Below, piece after piece: positions 36,079 to 48,018 of a DNA stretch of 64,000 nucleotides. The DNA lies in NCBI GenBank assembly GCA_001600175.1, contig BCJC01000008.1, positions 622,781 to 686,780 on the forward strand, written 5' to 3'. Both the position numbers and the translations under genes were made by a program. Every line of letters starts with the position of its first letter. Position 1 is the stretch's first letter. The DNA comes from Erythrobasidium yunnanense (lineage: Eukaryota > Basidiomycota > Cystobasidiomycetes > Erythrobasidiales > Erythrobasidiaceae). Below the pieces are notes generated by a model. The model was not told the DNA's origin. It worked only from the letters and a program-made list of their open reading frames with translations, and made no database searches.

Positions 36079-39000
36079 ATGAGAGTGTATGTGATGCTAC
36101 AACTACACTACGACTCTCGCGAGAAAGGCTGATTTCTGGCCCAAAAACAAGGCTATGCGTCGCCGAAAAGCCGTCGGTTGCGAAAAGCATTGCTGGCATT
36201 CTTTCTGGAGGGCAGTACCAGACTGTAACAGCCATAATAACCCACTGCTGATGGCGCCCTAGCTGAGCAAGCCGTTTTGACAGCGACCTTCGCCCGTCCG
36301 GTTCATCAAAAACATGGACTTTAGCTACCGTCTGAACGCGAATGGCGGTCCCTGGGTCGACTTTACAGTCACTGCTATAGCTGGACATCTGACTACGCAA
36401 GACTTTCCGGCAGAATTTAGGAAATGGCATAGCTGTGAACCCTTCGCGCTTTTCGATGCTCCCATCGTCACCAAGATTGCCGATGTTAGCTACACAACCT
36501 TCTACAATGATCTAAATAGATACTGAATACATGAATGCAGGGAGACGCTACCGGCATGGCTCAAAATCTCGAAAGAGAAGCAAGACACGCTCAAGAGCTC
36601 ATGATCTGGACCGATTGTGATAGAGAAGGCGAGCATATCGGATCAGAAGTAGCTGCTGTGTGCGGAAAAGTCAACAGAAACATTCGCGTTACCAGGGCCA
36701 GATTCTCTGCAATCATACCGCAGTAAGTATCGCTGGTGAGAATGTACGAACACATACTAACGCTTCTTCATCTCTATCTACAAGACAAATCCACGCAGCT
36801 GCTCGAAATACTGTCCAGCTGGACATGGCTCAAGCTCATGCAGTCGAGACGAGGATGATTCTCGATCTGCGTACTGGCGCGGCATTCACCCGTCTTCAGA
36901 CTTTGGGGCTACAACATGCCTTGCCAATCCTAGACAGCGTTATAAGCTACGGTAAGTCCGCTGATTAGCTTTTTGACCACAACTGAATTCGGACGTACAG
37001 GCTCCTGTCAATTCCCTACCCTCGGCTTCGTGGTGGAGCAGTATCACAAAGTACAGAACTTCGTATCAGAGCCTTTCTGGTACATCCACGTAATGCTGGA
37101 AAGAGACGACTTCAAAGTCGAATTCAAGTGGAAGAGAAACCGTCTCTTCGATCAACAAGCAGCAGTCGTGGTCTACGAGGTCTGCCTACAGAACCCAGAA
37201 GCGACAGTTACAGCGGTCATCAATAAGCCTACAACTAAATGGTACTGTCAAGTGTCTACCTCTTTGTAGGGTGAGCTGATGCATTCAATCAGGAAACCTT
37301 GGCCGCTCACAACGGTCGAACTGCAGAAGGCTGGCTCTCGGCTGCTGCGAATGACTCCAAAGAAAGTTCTAGAAGTATATCAGTTTATCGATAGAGCTCT
37401 GCCATTGCTGATCTCATCATACAGACCGCCGAAGCACTCTATCAGAGAGGATTCCTCAGCTATCCGCGTACCGAAACAGACCAATTCGATCCGCAATTCA
37501 ACTTCCACGAGCTCATCGAGCGCCAGCGAAACGATCCAGCCTGGGGTGCGTATGCATCGATGCTTCTGGATCAGGGCGGTTATGAGAGACCCAAGAACGG
37601 AAAGAAAAACGATAAAGCACATCCGCCCATCCATCCAGTACAACATGCTGGTAACTTAGCTGGTGATGAGAAGAAAGTATACGAGTTTGTAACAAGACGT
37701 TATCTGGCATGCTGCTCTCGGAACGCTCAAGGCGATTCAACAACCATCGAAGCCAAAATTGCAGAAGAGATCTTCACAGCAACAGGCAAGGTGTTCACTA
37801 CAGATCATGTCGAATACATAGCTTATTCTGTTGCTAGGTCTGATCGTTCGTCAGCGAAATTACCTGGACGTCTATGTGTACGACAAGTGGAATGGGAATC
37901 AACTTCCACCATTTCAGCAAAATGAGACATTCGTACCCACTGTGTTGGATCTGAACGAAGGCCATACTACAAGACCGAACCTTTTAACTGAAGCGGATCT
38001 CGTTACTCTAATGGATAAGAATGGCATTGGTAAGTTCTTAGGAGGGAGCAGAAGTCTCGCATCCTGATCCCCTTGTACAGGTACCGATGCTACTATCGCC
38101 GAGCACATCGCCAAGATTATCGAAAGACAGTATGTCATGAAACAGAGGGAAGGTCGTTTCGACTACCTCGTACCTTCCACTCTGGGTATTGGCCTCGTCG
38201 AAGGCTATAGCCGCATGAATTTCGACAAATCGCTATGCAAGCCTCACCTACGTGCCGAAACAGAAGTCCGAATGTCTGCAATCTGCGACGGAGAACGTAC
38301 TAAGAACGATGTACTGCAAGAAACGGTGGACGAATATCGAGAAGTCTTCCTTAAGTCAAAGCAGAATCTAGGACTTCTTATAAACACTGTCAGGGAATAC
38401 ATAGAAGGAAACGGTAACGCTGCACCTGCTGAGGGTGTCGTCGGTCACAATGGACCAGGCTCGGACGATGAGTTCTGGGACGATGGCGATGATGATGACG
38501 AAGGCGGCGGAGGCAACGGAGGAGCAAATGCAGGTGGTCGCGGTCGTGGTCAAGCTAGAGGCGGCCGAGGAGGTCGAGGAGCCCCTGCAGGTAGAGGGAA
38601 TGCGCCTAGGGGGAGAGGCAGCGGGCCAACAGCAGGAAGAGGAGGAGGGCCGCCCCGTAATCCGCCTCGGAATGGATTCCTTGACGACGATGATGAAGAT
38701 AATGACGAGAATCGGCCAGGTGTGTAGTGCCGATCTCACTGGACGAACAGCGCCAACTAAGTATTCTGTCTCTAGCTGGAGGACCCTCCTGTCGATGCGA
38801 TTTACCCGCAGTCGAACGCGCAAGCACGCAAGCTCGTTCGATGGGACGCAAATTCTGGGCATGTCCTAAACCTAGAGAAGAAGGCTGCGGCTTCTTCGAT
38901 TGGCAGAACGGTCAGGGCAATAATAACAATACTAACGGTCAACAGCAGCAAAGAAGAAGTGCTGCTCAGCTGGTGAGCACCTGATTCCTCGTTTGTCTTG

Positions 39001-40321
39001 GCACACAGCTAAGGGCTCAGCACATCAGGTCGGAGGTGTCAAGCTCGGCGAGGCACCGCGATGTATGTGCGATTTGGTAGCGGCAGGCAGAGTCTGTCAG
39101 AACGATGTGCGTACGCTGCCATCTTGGCGTTCCGTTCACTGAGACATCTTCGCTGAGCAGAAGAATCCGAACCGACCCTATTTCGCCTGCTCTAAACAAA
39201 GCGGCAAATGCAAATTGTAAGCAGCTCTTAGAGAATTCTCGCAATCTTCTCTTATCTTGGAGAGCAAATACAGCTTCGAATGGGCCGACGAATCAGCTGT
39301 AGCGATACAAGACCAACCTCAAAGACAGCAACGAAAGCCTCTCTCGGCAGCTTCGACCAATTGGCAAAGAGATGGTGGCCAGGATGCAGGGGCAGGTGCA
39401 GGAGCCTGTTACTCGGTGAGTCTATCAAAAACTCACCTGTCGTAAGTTACCTGACTCGCTTCGTACTGTCAGTGCGGTGAGAGCGGTCACTATTCGAATG
39501 CATGTCCGCAGAAAGGCGGAGGTGGAGGAGGTGGAGGGTACAATCCTGGCAACAATGCTGGCCCATCTCGTAATAAAGACTTAGACGAATGTTACAAGGT
39601 AAGTCAACACTTGCTTCTCCCGGGCAAAGCTGGAAAGCGAAGCTGAACCGGCTTGTAGTGTCACGAATCAGGCCACTGGAGCTCAGAATGTCCAAATAGC
39701 GGCGATGGAGGTGGTGGTAATGCAGGCGGAGGCTACAATGCTGGTGCATCCCGCAGCAAAGACACTGATGAATGTTACAAAGTAGGTCTTCCATAACAAC
39801 ATCTTCATAGCCAGAATTTTGACGCAATTGCGTTCGTAGTGCCATCAGACAGGTCACTGGAGTTCTGCGTGCCCGAACGCAGGCGATTCTGGCGGCGGCG
39901 GCGGCGGTTACAGCAAGTCGGGCCGAAGTAACTACAGTAAGAACAACAATAACAATGCAGATGGCGAGAGCGGGTACTCATGCTTCAAATGCGGTGAACC
40001 GGGTAAGGGCTCTCCCATCCACATACAGACTCGCTGGCTGATACAATAGGTTGTTTCTTAGGTCACTTTGCCAACAACTGTCCGAACGATGAAGGCGGCG
40101 GCGGAGGCGGTGGAAGCAAGCGTTCACGTAGCTATAGCAGAGGCGGGCCAAGCAAGCGCGCCAGAAGAGGAGGCTCTCGAGGAAGAGGAAGAGGACGAGG
40201 CGGCTCTAAACGCGGACGAGGAGCGAGAGGAGGATCAGCAAGACAAGCTGTCGGAATGTACGAAGCTCCTGAAGACGACTTTGGCGGGGACGATTATGGT
40301 GGATACGATGAATACGAGTGA
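36079..40321 (+). CDS. TOP3: DNA topoisomerase III with GRF and CCHC zinc-finger tail
   Basis: Type IA topoisomerase, partner of RecQ helicases and Rmi1 in dissolving recombination intermediates. Exon 1 (36079-36086) is MR plus two bases; splicing gives MRVLCVAEKPSVAKSIAGIL. The core shows FTVTAIAGHLTTQDFP and LMIWTDCDREGEHIGSE (acidic Toprim motif). The catalytic tyrosine is in ALYQRGFLSYPRTETDQF. Then come LLTEADLVTLMDKNGIGTDA and FDYLVPSTLGIGLVEGY. After an acidic, Gly/Arg-rich linker comes a GRF finger (CDLPAVERASTQ...GRKFWACP) and a second GRF-like finger (CMCDLVAAGR...NPNRPYFACS). Four CCHC knuckles follow (CGESGHYSNACP, CHESGHWSSECP, CHQTGHWSSACP, CGEPGHFANNCP), then an RG/RS-rich end. 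At least a dozen short introns; the exact tail splicing is the weakest part. Confidence 0.9.
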
Positions 40322-40642
40322 AAGTCTACACAGTGAAGCAGTGAAGTATCAGTCATTTGTTGTTGCTGCTATTAAGAGCATCTGCAACCTGCAAGGAAAG
40401 TATCACAGGTGTATCCATTAGACATCAGTAGCAAGTAGGACAGCCCTCGAATCAACGCGTACGGCTTTCACTTTCACCATTCGTAAAATGCGTAGTAGTG
40501 TCCTTCACACAGCCCACTATTACTTTGAGCCTGACCTACTGAGGTCTGCAGCTAGAATACACGAATTACGGCCTGTCTTACGACATCCAATTGCGCCTAT
40601 CTACCCTTCATCTAGAATACATTGATCTCACACAACTACTAC
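40322..40642. other. convergent intergenic region, nothing recognised
   Basis: 321 bp between TOP3 and the RGS-LOV gene, presumably both 3' UTRs. No feature seen. Confidence 0.6.
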
Positions 40643-43265
40643 CTAGCCTGGTATTTGGCTAGGACTCTGGATGAGGACGACTACCGCGCCGACTTCGTTG
40701 ATCTGATCCTTCATTGGCGTCAAGCAGACTCGTACGCCTTCTGTCCATAGACCGCCTGGATGTGTGCGTGGGCTGAAAGCAAAGTTCACATTGTCGATGT
40801 CTATCCGTTCGCCCGCTTTTATCCGATCTTTCATAGTTTTGTGATCTTTGGACCCAACTAGCTTGCTGAAGTCTGTGCCAATGTGGATGTCGCTTGGTAG
40901 GTTCGGAGAATGGAAAAGGACTGTCGTAGCTAAGCTGTCGAGAATAACGTAGTGCGAGGCAGACTGGTAGAACAAAAAAAATCAGCTTCTGAAACTGCAG
41001 TGAAGATTGCTCTTGAGAAGTCGCTGGCTTACGTCGTTGAACTCTTTCGTCTGTTCTGCAAGCGACATCTGTGCTCGCGCTTTTCCCTCAGTGTCCATAT
41101 ACGAAGCGGACGTTCCAGGCCGTTGAAACAAGCTTCCAGTAGTGGTAGGTCTTGCACTCGCACCAGTCCACTGCGAAGGTTTCGAGAAAGAACCTGCTGA
41201 GCCATCGAAAGCCAATGCAGCCGCTGCATGTCCATGTATGTCTCTGCTCGCCGAGCGCGGGCGATGTATGTCTGTTGACGATCTGCCTTCAGGACATTTT
41301 AATACGACAGCACCCATCGCTGGAGATGCCGTATTCGAAGACATAGACCCCAGCGATGCTTTCTTGGCAATCTCCTTTCGCGCTTCTTGGCTTTTCTGAT
41401 GCGGATCGACTTCTGCGTTTTGCTTATCTAGCGAATTAAGGTATGCGCGCATCGCTTCTGTCGCATTTTGTTTCTGATCTTCTGCGATGTCGTGTTCGAA
41501 GGAAGAAGGGCGTGGAGGCATATATGCGGGATCGAGGTCGTCTGCCAACAGGTGCGCAAGCCGTGTACCTGCCGCTAGAGCAGTTGTGACGTTCACTTGT
41601 GCGCCAAGCAGATACTTCAACTTCCCATTTGCATTCCGTAGAGGCTACAGCAGTGATCAGTAACTAGGACAGAACGCGAAAGACCAGGAGATTGGGGCTT
41701 ACGATGATACTGAGCAGACTCCAGAACGGCACGCCATCTTTGCGGTAGTTGAGAAGCATCTCAGTCGAGTGCTTACCCTCTTTACACGCTTCTCGTATCC
41801 GAGCTATCACCGCTGGTGCCGTCCCTGGGCCTGCGAATTACAGGTCAGCGCGATGTCTCGTCTAACGCTTCCTGACATTACCTTGCAAGAAGCGACAATT
41901 CCGCTTCAGAACGTCGTCTCGACTATATCCTGTCAGGTCTAGAAAGCCATCGCTGATACATGCTGAATGTCAGCGTGAATCGGCAAACCATTATCATAAC
42001 AGCTTTACCTGATCAACAGCAGCGGCTGATCCCTTTCTTCGTTTGGATCTGCTAATGTGAAGGAGGTTTGTGGCTGTAGGCAAGATTCCCTTCAGCATTC
42101 TGATAATGCAAGTGATACAGGACAGACGCACCGGCGGCAATCTCCCTTCCTGCATCTTAGCCTGCAGCAACTCAAGGCGCCATTGCAAGAATCTGGGCCA
42201 CGGATCATCATATAGCGCTTGGAACGCCATATCTCTCGCGACTTTGAATGGGTCATCTGCGCGCGTGAAAGATTTGATCGCCCGCTCGATGTTATAGCGC
42301 TCTGCGCTTGTTATATTCAATGCCATAGGAGCGTTCGAAGGAATATGTAATGAGTGGACTTTTTGGGTGAGGGCGTGTAGGCGTTTTAGATCGTTGCGAT
42401 GTTGTTCGGCCTGAACATGCGATTCAGCTTTGTCAGAATAATAGGATTGGAATAAGATGCGACGCACGTTAAGCCAGAAGACGAGCGTTTCTGCATTCAT
42501 TTCTGAAGCGAGAAACTGGCCAAACTTCCATAGCCCAACGGGATCGTCCAGCATTGACCGCAGGGCTTTTCTGTTTGACAGTCCGAGCAGTAGCTGCTCG
42601 TAATCTTGCTGTCCTGCCGGTAGTGTAGGAGTGTGTGTTTGGCTTGAACTTGGGATGGGAGATGATCGGAAAGCGCTGCTGCTTGGCAGCATGGGTGTTT
42701 TCGAATTGTCTTCATTGGGATCTGTCGTTGAAGAAGAAGGGGGTCTGAGAGAATGCTGGGAAGAAGAGGTATATTGTGAAGATGGGGATGGGAGACCGGA
42801 TGAAGCTGAGAAGGGAGAAGTAGTAGTGGATGATGAGTTGGCAACTTTGAGGCTCCCAAAGCCTAGATGTAAGTTCCGAGCAGGATCAGAAGCTGATGAA
42901 GTGCTAAAGTCTGGTGTTCTTGGACTCGAAGACGCAGGTGGGGAAGGTAGACAGCCGTCGTCGTTATCCGAGTTTGGCGAAGTCTCCAAGCTGGGTGAGC
43001 CAGGTATGCTGAGGAGGGTAGATTCCGATACGTATGATCCATGCGACCGTGCATGTCGCTGTTGTGCTACTGCTGCAGACAACGACGAAGAAGAAGTCGC
43101 GCCACTTGGCAGTCCTCGGTCGGACGAGCTGCTGTTATTGCTCGACAAGGATGAAGTCGACGTGTTCTTGCGCTTGAAGCCTTTACTCAACCAGTCCAAT
43201 GACTTCTTCTGCTTCAATGGCGGCATACTGCTCGCTGCTGCTGGCCCAGCGCTGCTCGAGGCCAT
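40643..43265 (-). CDS. RGS-LOV photoreceptor (RGS domain, flavin-binding LOV domain, C-terminal PAS-like domain)
   Basis: Predicted blue-light sensor coupled to an RGS module. Start MASSSAGPAAASSMPP, then a Ser-rich basic N-terminus. The RGS domain spans LSNRKALRSMLDDPVGLWKF, SEMNAETLVFWLNVRRILF and ALYDDPWPRFLQWRLELLQ. The LOV domain follows after two introns: ADPNEERDQPLLLISDGF, LDLTGYSRDDVLKRNCRFLQ, GPGTAPAVIARIREACKEG, LLNYRKDGVPFWSLLSIIPL and YLLGAQVNVT. The photoactive cysteine of the NCRFLQ motif is encoded at 41897-41895, and the flavin-contacting Asn and Gln positions (LLNYRKDG, AQVNVT) are present. After a disordered linker the last exon encodes SASHYVILDSLATTVLF and then SPSQIPG. 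The domain order matches fungal RGS-LOV proteins such as Botrytis BcLOV4, known to bind membranes in light; that behaviour is inferred here. Confidence 0.9.
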
Positions 43266-44008
43266 GACTGTTTACCTTTACTTGGCCGTCTGCCCGGCCA
43301 AACACTCCTCCTCACACTTTATGTTTGCTTTCTTCCTTGGATCAATGATGTTGTATTCTCTGTGTTGTCTACTTTCTTGTTCTTCTCCTGTGTCCTGTCT
43401 CTCTCCTAAGTGTCTCTGATTGCGAGCTGTCAAAAAGACGGAACAGCCTAACGACGCTAGCGGCTCGTGCGCTTCCCGAGGTCCAATACCAATACAGAAG
43501 AAGAAAGCAGCCAAGGCGAAGAGATGTGTACTGCTCTTCGTCTTGTGGCTTTTCAGATCCTCGTCGAGAGCGCAGTAACTTGGCTTGCGGACGGACGCAG
43601 CTTTTTATGTGGTATTTAATTGCAGATCTTTGCTCCTTCTCTGTTACTAACTTCCTTCCCTTCCCTTGCTCCTTCCTGCGGAGTGCATATGGTGTAGCTT
43701 CTTCTCCGACTCGCTTGTTCGCTTCGGTGGGTGACTGCTGTGCCAGTGAGAGAGTTAGAGTTGCTTGAGCCCGTCGGCGAGGTACGATAGCTAATGTCAC
43801 TGCAATCTTCGGAGAAGGACACGAAATGGTACGCCTTGAAGGGCTATTGATGTCCTTGCAGCCAGAGTACTGTCGCTGCAGAATTCTATCATGGTCGTTC
43901 GACCATCGCAGTCTGAACTCCAGCTGGGTGGGTGCGGTGCCGTGCCTCCTTGCGGCTCGCTCCTCGTTTCAGCCCAAACCTTATTCTACAGGCCTAGCCT
44001 TGCGAAAG

Positions 44009-44016
44009 CACGTGAC
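44009..44016 (+). promoter_or_regulatory. CACGTGAC E-box-like element
   Basis: An octamer with a palindromic CACGTG core, 270 bp upstream of the IDO start. Such cores bind bHLH factors of the Cbf1/Pho4/SREBP types in fungi. A second copy is at 44199-44206. Confidence 0.45.
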
Positions 44017-44198
44017 TTTGACAGGTGGCACTTAGAAGCATATAATTGCTTGACAGGTTGATGCTTGATGGCCTGCTAGGTACATGAGCAAGCTTTCTAC
44101 GTACACGGTACGCAATACCGCAATAGACGCGTCTAACTACTGACTCTGCTTGGTGCTCCTTGTGCCTGTCCGGGCCTCACGGCCGCCGACAAAAGCGA

Positions 44199-44206
44199 CA
44201 CGTGAC
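44199..44206 (+). promoter_or_regulatory. CACGTGAC E-box-like element, second copy
   Basis: Identical octamer in the same orientation, 80 bp upstream of the IDO start and 190 bp from the first copy. Two identical octamers within 200 bp are unlikely by chance but remain only suggestive. Confidence 0.45.
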
Positions 44207-44285
44207 CTCAAGTTGCTTGGCTGATTTCCAGTATCCTCAGTATGCGACTTGACAGCTGTCTGACACATCTTTACACCGCACCCAC

Positions 44286-45591
44286 ATGGACCTCTCATCC
44301 TACAGCGTCTCGCTCAAGACTGGTTTCCTGCCTGAAGAGCCTCCTACTCGCTTGGAAGGCCAAAGCTTTGCAGCTTACGAAGATCTTATCCAGCAATTAC
44401 CGGATCTAATCAAGAGCAGACAGCTTCTTTCAAGAGTCAATGAACTACCACCATTCAGATTGGAAGACTTGCGGACGGAGAATGAATGGAGAAGAGCGTA
44501 CTCTGTGCTGGGATTTCTCGTAAACGGCGTCATCTGGGGAAGCGCATCGACGCCTACTGAAGTATGTCGTGACTTGGCACAGCTCATAAGTATGGCTAAG
44601 ATGTGAGATACAGCACATCCCTCCTGTCCTTGCCATCCCGTACCTCCAAGTCTGCGAACACCACGACCTCCTTCCGACTATCACATATGCCAACTCTGCT
44701 CTATGGAACTGGACAGCACCACCTGATTCAGACTGGTCTGATGCGGACCAGCTGCACACATTGACAAGTTTCACCGGTACACGGGACGAAGAATGGTTCT
44801 ACTTGTCGAGCGTGACAGTCGAAGCAGCGGGAATTGAGCCTTTCCGAATCCTGATGGGTACAATGGACGCTGTCGACTCTAATGATCACAGCAAAGCCGC
44901 AACTCTACTCAACACTCTACCGGAGAAGCTAGAAAGACTAGGCGTGGTGCTCGATAGGGTGTGGGAGAAATGCGATCCTGCCATATTCTACCATGTCCTG
45001 AGACCCTTCTTGGCAGGTGGAAAAGGAATGGAAGACGTTGGGCTGCCGAAGGGTGTCTTCTTTGATCAGGGTGAGAAGGGAGATGGGAAATGGATGAAAA
45101 TTGCTGGAGGATCAGCGGCGCAGAGCTCGCTGTTCGCGTTCTTCGATGTAGCGCTGGGTGTCAAGCACCTCAAGACTACAAAGGTGGATACTAAGGCAGC
45201 TTTATCAGAGGTGAGCCCGCTCTCTCGCATTCAAACGGGTTCTGCTTGCTGAAGTACCATGTTTCAGATCCGGCTGTACATGCCAGGCCCTCATCGGCGT
45301 TTCCTAGAAGCCATCGAGTCCCGTTCTCGTATCCGAGAATTCTGCACGTCCCCCTCCGCGTCTTCAGAAGTGATACAAGCGTACAACGCAGCTTTACGTG
45401 CTATCGCAGATTTCCGACAGCGGCATATACGTATTGCGCAAAGGTATATTATACGAGAAGCGAGGGGAGGGAAGCCGCAGAGCTCGACTGATGGGAATGG
45501 ACAGGCCCAAGGGACGGGTGGGACGGACTTGAATGACTTCTTGGGACAGAATAGGGAAGAAACATTGGCGGGAATCGTTAGGAAGCCTTGA
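44286..45591 (+). CDS. BNA2: indoleamine 2,3-dioxygenase
   Basis: Heme dioxygenase converting tryptophan to N-formylkynurenine, the first step of kynurenine/NAD synthesis. Exons 44286-44561, 44614-45210 and 45268-45591 total 1197 nt (398 aa), the usual IDO length. Family motifs are AYSVLGFLVNGVIWGSAST, IPPVLAIPYLQVCEHHDLLP and AGGSAAQSSLFAFFDVALG (the substrate-site GGSA...SS region). Then comes IRLYMPGPHRRFLEAIESR, where the MPxxHRxFL histidine is the proximal heme ligand. Introns are 52 and 57 nt with GTATGT and GTGAGC donors. Two CACGTGAC boxes lie upstream. It is divergent from the RGS-LOV gene. Confidence 0.92.
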
Positions 45592-45854
45592 TCTGGACAG
45601 GAAGTTAGCAGTGTAAGTGCAGGGTGCAGTAGTGTCTCAAGAAGTCGCAATTCCCAGCATAGCTCATCGTTCGTATTCAATCAAGTTCTGAGACGCACCA
45701 AGCGCGCTCTTGGGAATGACCAAGTGGACTTTGCATATGCTACATTTGTCACTCAGCACTTCAAAAATCTACCTGTTAACGTCATCCTGTACGAAGATTT
45801 GCTACCTATCTGCTAACATACGATTACTTTCCTTAGACTGCCCTTTCAGCTGTT

Positions 45855-47692
45855 TTACTTCCTACACAATTGCCCACATAGAACTGGCTCATTCAATCTC
45901 TTGCACATCTCGATGCCCCGTACTTCACTTATGTTTTTCTCACTATTAGACTGCAGCATTCCAGCTTCCCAATTCGTAAGCGTGACGACCAGCTTATCTT
46001 CGAAATCCGATTCTAGTAATCTATCCTGCAGCTCTTGAAGACTGCGATATGCTACCATATTGAATTCGTTCTTGTTCAGGAGATCTAACGCGAGTGAGGC
46101 TGAACCTTCGAGGGTAGATCGAGAGGAAGAGGAAGGAGAGTCAAGATGGTATTGGAGAGCGTGGGTGATGTATTTCGGTTCTAGGACAGGTAGTTTCTGG
46201 ACGATGTTGAGCAGATATAGATCGAAGACCTGTAGAAGAAAGTAACTACAATCAGTTCTCTCTTTCTCCGCATAGAGTAGAAAATAAGAAGCCTTACCGA
46301 TGCAAATTGACGTATTACGAGAGTATTGTCCTCTAGCTTGATTGTAACGGTCGCAGGAGGGACCAGACTTCTCCCAGCTGTCATTTATCCCGTATCAGCT
46401 GGCGTTGCGCGGAATTGTATACTCGAAGACGACCAGCTGCTCCAAGTGCGACGAATTGTGAAAACTGCTCAAAGATCTGTGCCTCCGTTCCATATAGCGA
46501 GGGTAGGACAAGTAGATTTGGCGGCTCGCTATAGTAGCCATCTATATCTTGCCAGAAACCAAAGTCGCGCGCTATGAGGTATTTGTATGCGCTGTCAGGA
46601 CACACTGATACTTCAGCGATGATCTTTGAGACACAGCTTTGTAAATGTGAGTGAACGCACGCGTTGTCCAAGCATGTCCCGTGAAAAGCGACTGCATCCA
46701 TGCTTGCGACCTCCTTCCTCTCAGGTGCCAATTCCAGGTGGTATGCATAAACGATTTGCGGGCGTATGACAGCTACTTCTAATCCGTTTAGAGAATGGAA
46801 AGTACTCGTGTTCAATGACTCCCGGAACCCTAAGAGCCGATTTGTATTGGCTTGATCCCGAGAAACTTCGTGTAAGTCGAGGTCGAGAACACCTTGGAAG
46901 TGCGCTATTGTTAGTGGAGTAGAGGAGATGTGCATAAAGCCTGTGTTGACGGTGTTGCGCCTGGTAAAAGGTATCTTAGCGGTGCTTTCGAAGAGGGGAG
47001 CAATGGGAGGCAGCTCACAGCCCTTCATCCTGGATCTGCAAGTCATATGAGCCCAGAGGGTGCATGTATTGGAAGGGATCCCTGCCATACACAAATCCGA
47101 AAGATCAGCTCTTGCTCCAGCACGTAACAGTACTAAGAAGCGCGCCCCACCCCTTCAGAAAGACATCCGAGTCTACAAACATGAGGTCTCTTCCACTTTC
47201 CAGCGTCTGTATGATTCCCGCGAGTTTCGGCCAAGTAGCTTCCAGCATGATCTCGGGTTTGTTGAATCTGAAGCCATCGTAGCATGTCCATTTCCTCTTT
47301 TTACAGCTTTCCATGCATCCTTCGTCCAAGCATAGTATCACCAGTCGATGTTTGCGATAGCTGTTGTATATCACGCCTGGTGTAGTGTAGGGTCTCAAGT
47401 TCTCCTCGATTGAACGGTGTAAGTGCCGTGTGGACGTTTGTGAATAGAAGGTATCTGCTAGTGTAAGCCATACGAGATTATCGCGATTGTCCCCGACTGT
47501 CCTGTCTAGAAATTCGGCGAGGTCCTCCCCTGGTCGGTGGACCTGATAAGCTGATCTTGCAGTGTATATGGATGATCCGGGGCCAGTCTGTAGCAGGTAG
47601 AGATACAGAAAGAGACATGCGACGGCGATTGCGCTGATGGTGATTGTGTTGCGGTGTCTTGTCGGCGGAGAAGAGCTTTCATGGAGGAGCAT
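45855..47692 (-). CDS. type II membrane glycosyltransferase (nucleotide-diphospho-sugar transferase fold)
   Basis: Predicted Golgi sugar transferase; donor and acceptor unknown. Start MLLHESSSPPTRHRN, then one membrane anchor (ISAIAVACLFLYLYLLQTG). The lumenal catalytic part shows DNLVWLTLADTFYSQT, YNSYRKHRLVILCLDEGC, EATWPKLAGIIQTL and the metal-binding DxD segment DLMFVDSDVFLKG. Splicing at about 47151-47093 gives DPFQYMHPLGSYDLQIQDEG. A second intron ending near 46960 gives LRNTVNTGFMHISSTP, the NTGF motif of this fold. C-terminal exons include YKYLIARDFGFWQDIDGY, VPPATVTIKLEDNTLVIRQF and FDLYLLNIVQKLPVLEPKYI. An upstream in-frame TTG is not used; the ATG at 47692 is preferred. The last exons are less certain. 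Confidence 0.72.
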
Positions 47693-48018
47693 GTCGCAGA
47701 GAAGGATAAAGGGAGTCAATCAGAAGCAGAGCCATCAAGATCAGAATCAGCAATCAGCCAAGGTTAAGGAGCTTTTCCTCCATTCATTTGAGTTTGTGGA
47801 AGTCCGCCCAAGACATGGGGGGAGTCGGTCGGCATTCATGGTTTCGGCAAATACTTGGCGCAATAAAGAGTATGTCAAAGGTCTGCTATTTGCAAGATGA
47901 GGATGATGATGTTGTTGTTGCAGTATGGATTGCTATCTGATCCAAGTTGCGAACGAGTCAACACAAAGTCGAGAGCGCTCCCTTGGCTTGACCTCATCCG
48001 AATTCTAGTATTTTTACG
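47693..48018. other. short divergent promoter region
   Basis: 326 bp between the glycosyltransferase and SERC start codons. No recognised motif. Confidence 0.5.

Larger units (their letters stand above)
43266..44285. other. 1 kb intergenic region between divergent RGS-LOV and IDO genes
   Basis: Long for this compact window. It holds both promoters, CT-rich stretches near 43310-43420 and two CACGTGAC boxes nearer the IDO side. The open frames on both strands show no recognisable protein and no splice support, and I reject them as genes. No tRNA or repeat recognised. Confidence 0.55.

Noticed and set aside
42631-43419. 262-residue plus-strand ORF opposite the RGS-LOV first exon
   Set aside because: Antisense shadow of the Ser-rich N-terminus; acidic, Gly-rich composition without known domain, while the minus frame is clearly conserved.
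43266-44285. Several ORFs of 60-143 aa in the RGS-LOV/IDO intergenic region
   Set aside because: No recognisable protein, biased composition, no splice support; better explained as promoter and UTR sequence.
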